64,000 nucleotides of DNA, from contig JASEVX010000085.1 of NCBI GenBank assembly GCA_031761405.1, positions 186,001 through 250,000 on the forward strand, read 5' to 3'. The stretch's first letter is position 1, and each line of letters starts with the position of its first letter. The notes under the pieces are model-generated. The model did no database searches and was not told where the DNA came from. It saw only the letters and a list, made by a program, of their open reading frames with translations. The translations under genes were made by a program, and so were the position numbers. This DNA comes from Serripes groenlandicus. Its lineage: Eukaryota; Mollusca; Bivalvia; Cardiida; Cardiidae. Positions 63,782 through 64,000 of this stretch are shown one piece after another.

Positions 63782-64000
63782 AGGTCAAGGGCACACTTAG
63801 AAGTCCAACTGTATTTTTTATCCACCATATAACTAGGGAAGCCACTTAAACAATTTTAAAGTTAGTAATTTGCCACAATATTGAGACAATGGGCAGAGTG
63901 TAATTTTCTGCCAGCACAGTTGAAGTTCAAGGTTATATGACTACATTTAGTGTCTGCTCACTCCAGCCTCCATATCTCTTGTACTGCATTAAGGATTTTG
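63782..64000. repeat. Continuation of a repeat split by the MITE
   Basis: 'ggtcaagggcacacttagaa' and 'ccacaatattgagacaatgg' resemble 63480-63530 and the AGGTCA array before it. No DBF4 exon was seen here. Confidence 0.4.

Noticed and set aside
61196..64000. Further DBF4 exons
   Set aside because: No frame resembling the rest of the BRCT-like domain or the later zinc finger was found next to splice sites; open frames here are in repeats.

Overview
The window is eukaryotic, AT-rich, intron-bearing and repeat-dominated. It most likely comes from a bivalve mollusc. That assignment is an inference from the LSM12, WDR74 and DBF4 homologues, a yellow/MRJP-family gene, and repeat types I associate with bivalve genomes: tRNA-derived SINEs ending in CAAT or CATT tails, about 160 bp tandem-core elements, and 'acaagaggGCCATGATGGCCC' elements. 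I cannot name the species.

Five genes could be read exon by exon with consistent splice phases. (1) 9300-12621 (+): a secreted yellow/major-royal-jelly-family protein of 452 aa with a signal peptide and a GPI-anchor-like C-terminus. (2) 20634-28339 (-): LSM12, complete in five exons, 197 aa; its last exon has two decayed tandem copies upstream. (3) 32638-39136 (+): a complete five-exon gene for a 235 aa protein I do not recognise. (4) 53589-58688 (-): WDR74 (yeast Nsa1), complete in two exons, 389 aa. (5) 60638-61195 (+): the first two coding exons of DBF4; the rest should lie beyond the right edge. LSM12/the unknown gene and WDR74/DBF4 are two divergently transcribed pairs. The named genes act in RNA-linked translation control, 60S ribosome assembly and S-phase entry; nothing suggests that they form one pathway.

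Region by region: 1-9 kb holds SINE fragments, a (CT)n tract, a decayed LINE, a THAP-domain fragment and tandem repeats. 9-13 kb is the yellow-like gene with a SINE-filled intron. 13-20.5 kb is mobile-element intergenic DNA. 20.6-28.3 kb is LSM12. 28.4-32.6 kb has a GTGGCGA-rich transposon, a RecQ-like helicase fragment and a GATATC array. 32.6-39.1 kb is the unknown gene. 39-53 kb is gene-free DNA with MITEs, SINEs, a minisatellite, a six-unit 161 bp satellite and a nested composite. 53.6-58.7 kb is WDR74, with a 1.56 kb Mutator-like element in its intron. 58.7-64 kb has tandem repeats and the start of DBF4.

The most abundant element is a palindromic MITE of about 220 bp with TTAA target sites and CCCTTTCCCTCAT ends, in both orientations. 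It fits a non-autonomous piggyBac-type family. I found no CRISPR array, rRNA, functional tRNA gene, operon or prokaryotic system.
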